Assembly (NCBI GenBank): GCA_964523575.1
Contig: CAZGAV010000006.1
Location: 10,678-74,677, forward strand
Origin: DAOUTW01 sp964523575
Lineage (GTDB): Bacteria; Zixibacteria; MSB-5A5; GN15; JAAZOE01
Reading direction: 5' to 3'
Length of the DNA: 64,000 nt
The position numbers were made by a program, and so were the translations under genes. Under the pieces are notes generated by a model. It was not told the origin of the DNA and made no database searches. It was given only the letters and a program-made list of their open reading frames with translations. Shown piece by piece: positions 61,400 through 64,000 of this stretch (the first letter of the stretch is position 1; each line of letters starts with the position of its first letter).

Positions 61400-62680
61400 C
61401 TATTCAAACGGGTAATCGGTTTTCATCTTACACGTTTTATGTTCGATGTGATATTCAAATTCGTCGCGAAAATGCTTAATGATCGATTCCGTCGGCATCA
61501 CGGCGGCGTCGCCCAGCGGGCAGATTGTGCGCCCCATAATATTCTGGCAGATATCGAGGATCAATTCGATATCGCCTTTGCGCCCCTCTCCGAACTCGAT
61601 GCGGTTGATCAGCTTTTTCAACCAGGCGGTGCCTTCGCGGCAGGGCGTGCATTTGCCGCACGACTCGTGCTGGTAGAAATTGATCAGTTTCATGGCCACC
61701 CAGACCATACAGGCCCGCTCGTCGATGACGATAATAGCCCCCGAGCCAAGCATCGAACCGGCCTCAACCATCGATTCGAAATCGAGGGGCGTATCGATCT
61801 GGTCGGGCATCAGAAGCGGCGTTGATGATCCGCCGGGGATGACCGCTTTCAGTTTATATCCGCCCCGGATGCCGCCGCCCAATTCGTTGATGACATACGA
61901 TAGAGGCGTTCCGAGATCGATTTCGTAATTGCCGGGCCGTTCGACATTGCCCGAGAGCGAGAAAATTTTGGTGCCGGGCGATTTTTCAGTGCCGTGCGAC
62001 CGATACCAGTCAACCCCGCGATTGATAATATGCGGCAGACTGGCCAGGGTTTCTACGTTGTTGACAACCGTGGGCGATTGATATAAGCCCTTGATCGCCG
62101 GGAACGGCGGACGGATACGCGACAGACCGCGGTCTCCCTCCAGCGAGGACAATAAGGCCGTCTCTTCGCCGCAGATATAAGCGCCGCCGCCGGTGTGGAC
62201 GACGATATCGAGGTCGAATCCGGAACCGAGGATATTCTTGCCGAGATAACCTCCGGCATAGGCCTCTTTGACCGCTTCTTCCATCCGGAAGGCCGGATAA
62301 ACGAATTCGCCGCGTACGTAAACGAAGGCGTGATGCGCCTGAATGGCATAGGAGGCGATGATTATCCCCTCGACAACCATGTGAGGGTCGCGCTCCATCA
62401 GAACCCGATCCTTGCAGGTACCCGGCTCCGATTCGTCGGCGTTGCAACAGAGATATTTGGGTCTGGACGGATCCTTGGGGACAAAACTCCATTTGACCCC
62501 GGCCGGGAATCCGGCTCCGCCTCGGCCCCGCACGCCGGATTTTTTGACTTCTTCGATCAGTTCATCCGGCTTCATTTCCTTGAGCACCCGGGCCAGGGCC
62601 ATATAGCCGCCGTTTTTGACATAGTTGTCGATACGGTATTGTTCCGGCTCATTGATATATTTGAAAAGGACCTGTTCCAT
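61400..62680 (-). CDS. nuoF: NADH-quinone oxidoreductase subunit F
   Basis: A 426-residue subunit that oxidises NADH. The FMN site GVRGRGGAGFPAGVKWSF, the NADH segment ICNADESEPGTCKDR (here LCCNADESEPGTC) and GGGAYICGEETALLSSLEG are present. The N3 cluster ligands are in ESCGKCTPCREG and the Cys in TICPLGD. It lies 1 base after nuoE and 5 bases before nuoG. Confidence 0.97.
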   Translation of the reverse strand: MEQVLFKYINEPEQYRIDNYVKNGGYMALARVLKEMKPDELIEEVKKSGVRGRGGAGFPAGVKWSFVPKDPSRPKYLCCNADESEPGTCKDRVLMERDPHMVVEGIIIASYAIQAHHAFVYVRGEFVYPAFRMEEAVKEAYAGGYLGKNILGSGFDLDIVVHTGGGAYICGEETALLSSLEGDRGLSRIRPPFPAIKGLYQSPTVVNNVETLASLPHIINRGVDWYRSHGTEKSPGTKIFSLSGNVERPGNYEIDLGTPLSYVINELGGGIRGGYKLKAVIPGGSSTPLLMPDQIDTPLDFESMVEAGSMLGSGAIIVIDERACMVWVAMKLINFYQHESCGKCTPCREGTAWLKKLINRIEFGEGRKGDIELILDICQNIMGRTICPLGDAAVMPTESIIKHFRDEFEYHIEHKTCKMKTDYPFE

Positions 62681-62681
62681 A

Positions 62682-63173
62682 TTACTTTTTGTCCCGTTCG
62701 GCCTCGGCCTTCAGATCAGCCAGAATTTTATCGATCTTTTCCCGGGTCAGATCTTCATAATACTTGTCGTTTACCTGCATCATCGGGGCCGCCGAACAGC
62801 CGCCCAGACATTCCACTGAAATCAGAGTAAAGAGTTTGTCGGGTGTCGTTTCGCCCATGTTGATGCCCAATTTTTCCTGCATATAAATCAGCAGGTTGTC
62901 GGCCCCGCGCAGTGAACACGAGATATTGTGGCAGACCTGGATAAGAAAGCGTCCGACTTCGTGCTTGGGGAACATGGTATAAAACGAGGCCGCCTCGGCG
63001 ATCTCGACGTAGGGGATTTGTATGATTCGCGAAATCTCCCGATATATCGTCGGTTCCAGATGTCCTACCTGCCGATAGGCGGCGGTCAGGGCCGGCAATA
63101 TAGCCGAACGCCGCGAAGGATAGCGCTCCATGCGGGTGGTGATTTCCTTGATGGTGGTCTCGTTCAGAATCAT
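62682..63173 (-). CDS. nuoE: NADH-quinone oxidoreductase subunit E
   Basis: A 163-residue thioredoxin-like [2Fe-2S] subunit (cluster N1a). The ligands lie in VCHNISCSLRGAD and VECLGGCSAAPMMQVN. Its start overlaps the nuoD stop codon (ATGA), which indicates coupling. It assists NuoF at the NADH end of complex I. Confidence 0.97.
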   Translation of the reverse strand: MILNETTIKEITTRMERYPSRRSAILPALTAAYRQVGHLEPTIYREISRIIQIPYVEIAEAASFYTMFPKHEVGRFLIQVCHNISCSLRGADNLLIYMQEKLGINMGETTPDKLFTLISVECLGGCSAAPMMQVNDKYYEDLTREKIDKILADLKAEAERDKK

Positions 63174-64000
63174 CGGTCAACCTCGCCGAGCACGATATCG
63201 ATGGAACCGATGCAGGTGATTACGTCGGCCAGCAGACCGCCGGCGACCATCGGGTTGAGCGCCTGCAGATTGATCAGCGACGGGGGCCTGACCCGCATCC
63301 GATACGGTTTGGTGCCGCCGTCGGAGACCATGTAATAGCCCAACTCACCCTTGGGCGATTCGATAGCCTGATAATATGATCCGGCCGGAACTTTGAAGCC
63401 CTCGGTGATAATCTTGAAATGGAAGATCATCGCTTCCATCTGGGTCAGCACGTCCTGCTTGGGCGGCAGGACCACTCCGGGCACATGGGCTCGATACGGG
63501 CCTTCCGGCATACCCGCCAGAGCCTGCTTGATGATACGTAAGGACTGCCGCATTTCTTCCATCCGAACCAGATAGCGGTCGAAACAATCGCCGTTTTTGC
63601 CGGTCGGAATATCAAAATCGAATTTCTCGTAGCCGGTATATGGGATGGCTTTACGAACGTCGTATTTGATGCCGGTGGATCTCAGCACAGGACCGGTCAA
63701 GGACAAATCGAGAGCCTGTTCGGGGGTCAATTTGCCGACCCCGGTCAGCCTTTTGATCCAGATGCGGTTGTTGGACAACAGGTCTTCGTATTCGAGCATT
63801 TTTTCCGGAAAGACCTTGAGGACATCCTTGACCCGTTTGTCAAAATCAAGCGGCAGATCGTAGGCCAGACCGCCCACCCGGAAATAGGTCGACATCATGC
63901 GTTGGCCCGATACCGCTTCATAGATATCGAGAATCATCTCCCGTTCGCGGAAGGTATAGAGCAACATCGACATGGCGCCGACGTCAAGAGCGTGGGTGCC
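63170..64000 (-). CDS. nuoD: NADH-quinone oxidoreductase subunit D, 5' part outside the window
   Basis: The reading frame enters from the right edge (visible start GTHALDVGA before MSMLLYTFRE), and 276 codons are visible. NuoD carries part of the quinone site. REREMILDIYEAVSGQRMM, NRIWIKRLTGVG, LTGPVLRSTGIKYDVRKA and the C-terminal ESPKGELGYYMVSDGG plus DVITCIGSIDIVLGEVDR match NuoD/HycE-large family. nuoA, nuoB and nuoC are expected beyond the edge. It overlaps nuoE by 4 bases. Confidence 0.96.
   Translation of the reverse strand, partial: GTHALDVGAMSMLLYTFREREMILDIYEAVSGQRMMSTYFRVGGLAYDLPLDFDKRVKDVLKVFPEKMLEYEDLLSNNRIWIKRLTGVGKLTPEQALDLSLTGPVLRSTGIKYDVRKAIPYTGYEKFDFDIPTGKNGDCFDRYLVRMEEMRQSLRIIKQALAGMPEGPYRAHVPGVVLPPKQDVLTQMEAMIFHFKIITEGFKVPAGSYYQAIESPKGELGYYMVSDGGTKPYRMRVRPPSLINLQALNPMVAGGLLADVITCIGSIDIVLGEVDR

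Noticed and set aside
1..64000. CRISPR arrays, tRNA or rRNA genes, insertion sequences
   Set aside because: I looked for regular direct repeats, tRNA-like arms and transposase motifs and found none, but a short tRNA could be missed by eye.

Overview
The window is about 64 kb of bacterial chromosome with moderate GC content. It carries exported proteins that end in dockerin-like repeats (motif VNVGDAVYLINYVFKSGPAP and variants), a subtilase ending in a FlgD/Por-type C-terminal sorting domain, many BACON, PKD and Ig-like modules, and a full-length style complex I operon. This combination suggests a candidate phylum of the FCB superphylum, most like Candidatus Zixibacteria. That placement is inferred from protein style; no rRNA or other taxonomic marker was found. 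I saw no tRNA, rRNA, CRISPR array, integrase or transposase.

Layout: 0-2.8 kb (minus strand) holds beta-oxidation type genes (enoyl-CoA hydratase, cut by the window edge, and 3-hydroxybutyryl-CoA dehydrogenase), mutM and an IscU-like scaffold. 2.8-10 kb (minus) holds an exported metallophosphatase, a dockerin-tailed M1 peptidase, a methyltransferase, a DUF1761 protein, a metallo-beta-lactamase-fold protein and two small unknowns. 10.1-11.1 kb has no convincing gene but is dense in inverted repeats. 11.2-15.5 kb (plus) holds a double-PDZ protein, then a small exported peptide, a 39-codon ORF overlapping the next start by ATGA, and a TPR/AAA+/Fis-type regulator. 16-21 kb (minus) holds a copper P-type ATPase, an ECF sigma factor and a LytM peptidase. 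21.3-23.2 kb (minus) is nadC-birA. 23.3-27.1 kb (plus) is a divergent ketol-acid reductoisomerase paralogue, nth, and a cystathionine beta-synthase-like plus gamma-lyase-like pair. 27.2-35.5 kb holds a PKD subtilase, an ABC-F ATPase and a BACON-repeat dockerin protein. 35.7-40.7 kb (plus) holds a BrkB-family protein and a MacA-like adaptor with two MacB-type permeases but no ATPase. 40.9-46.6 kb (minus) holds an Nfu-like protein, an Mrp-DUF971 fusion, GNAT, MFS and ZIP proteins, and a GAF/DHp protein without an ATPase domain that is coupled to a 38-residue Arg-rich ORF. 46.9-51.2 kb (plus) is purF and a dockerin-tailed subtilase. 51.3-64 kb (minus) is nuoD-E-F-G-H-I-J-K-L-M-(glutaredoxin)-N, with nuoD cut by the right edge.

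The most unusual pieces are the peptide/39-codon ORF/TPR-AAA+ cluster (12.97-15.49 kb), the inverted-repeat region at 10.3-10.9 kb, the ATPase-less kinase-like protein with its coupled Arg-rich micro-ORF (45.7-46.6 kb), the reductoisomerase paralogue with two substituted active-site positions, and the glutaredoxin gene between nuoM and nuoN.
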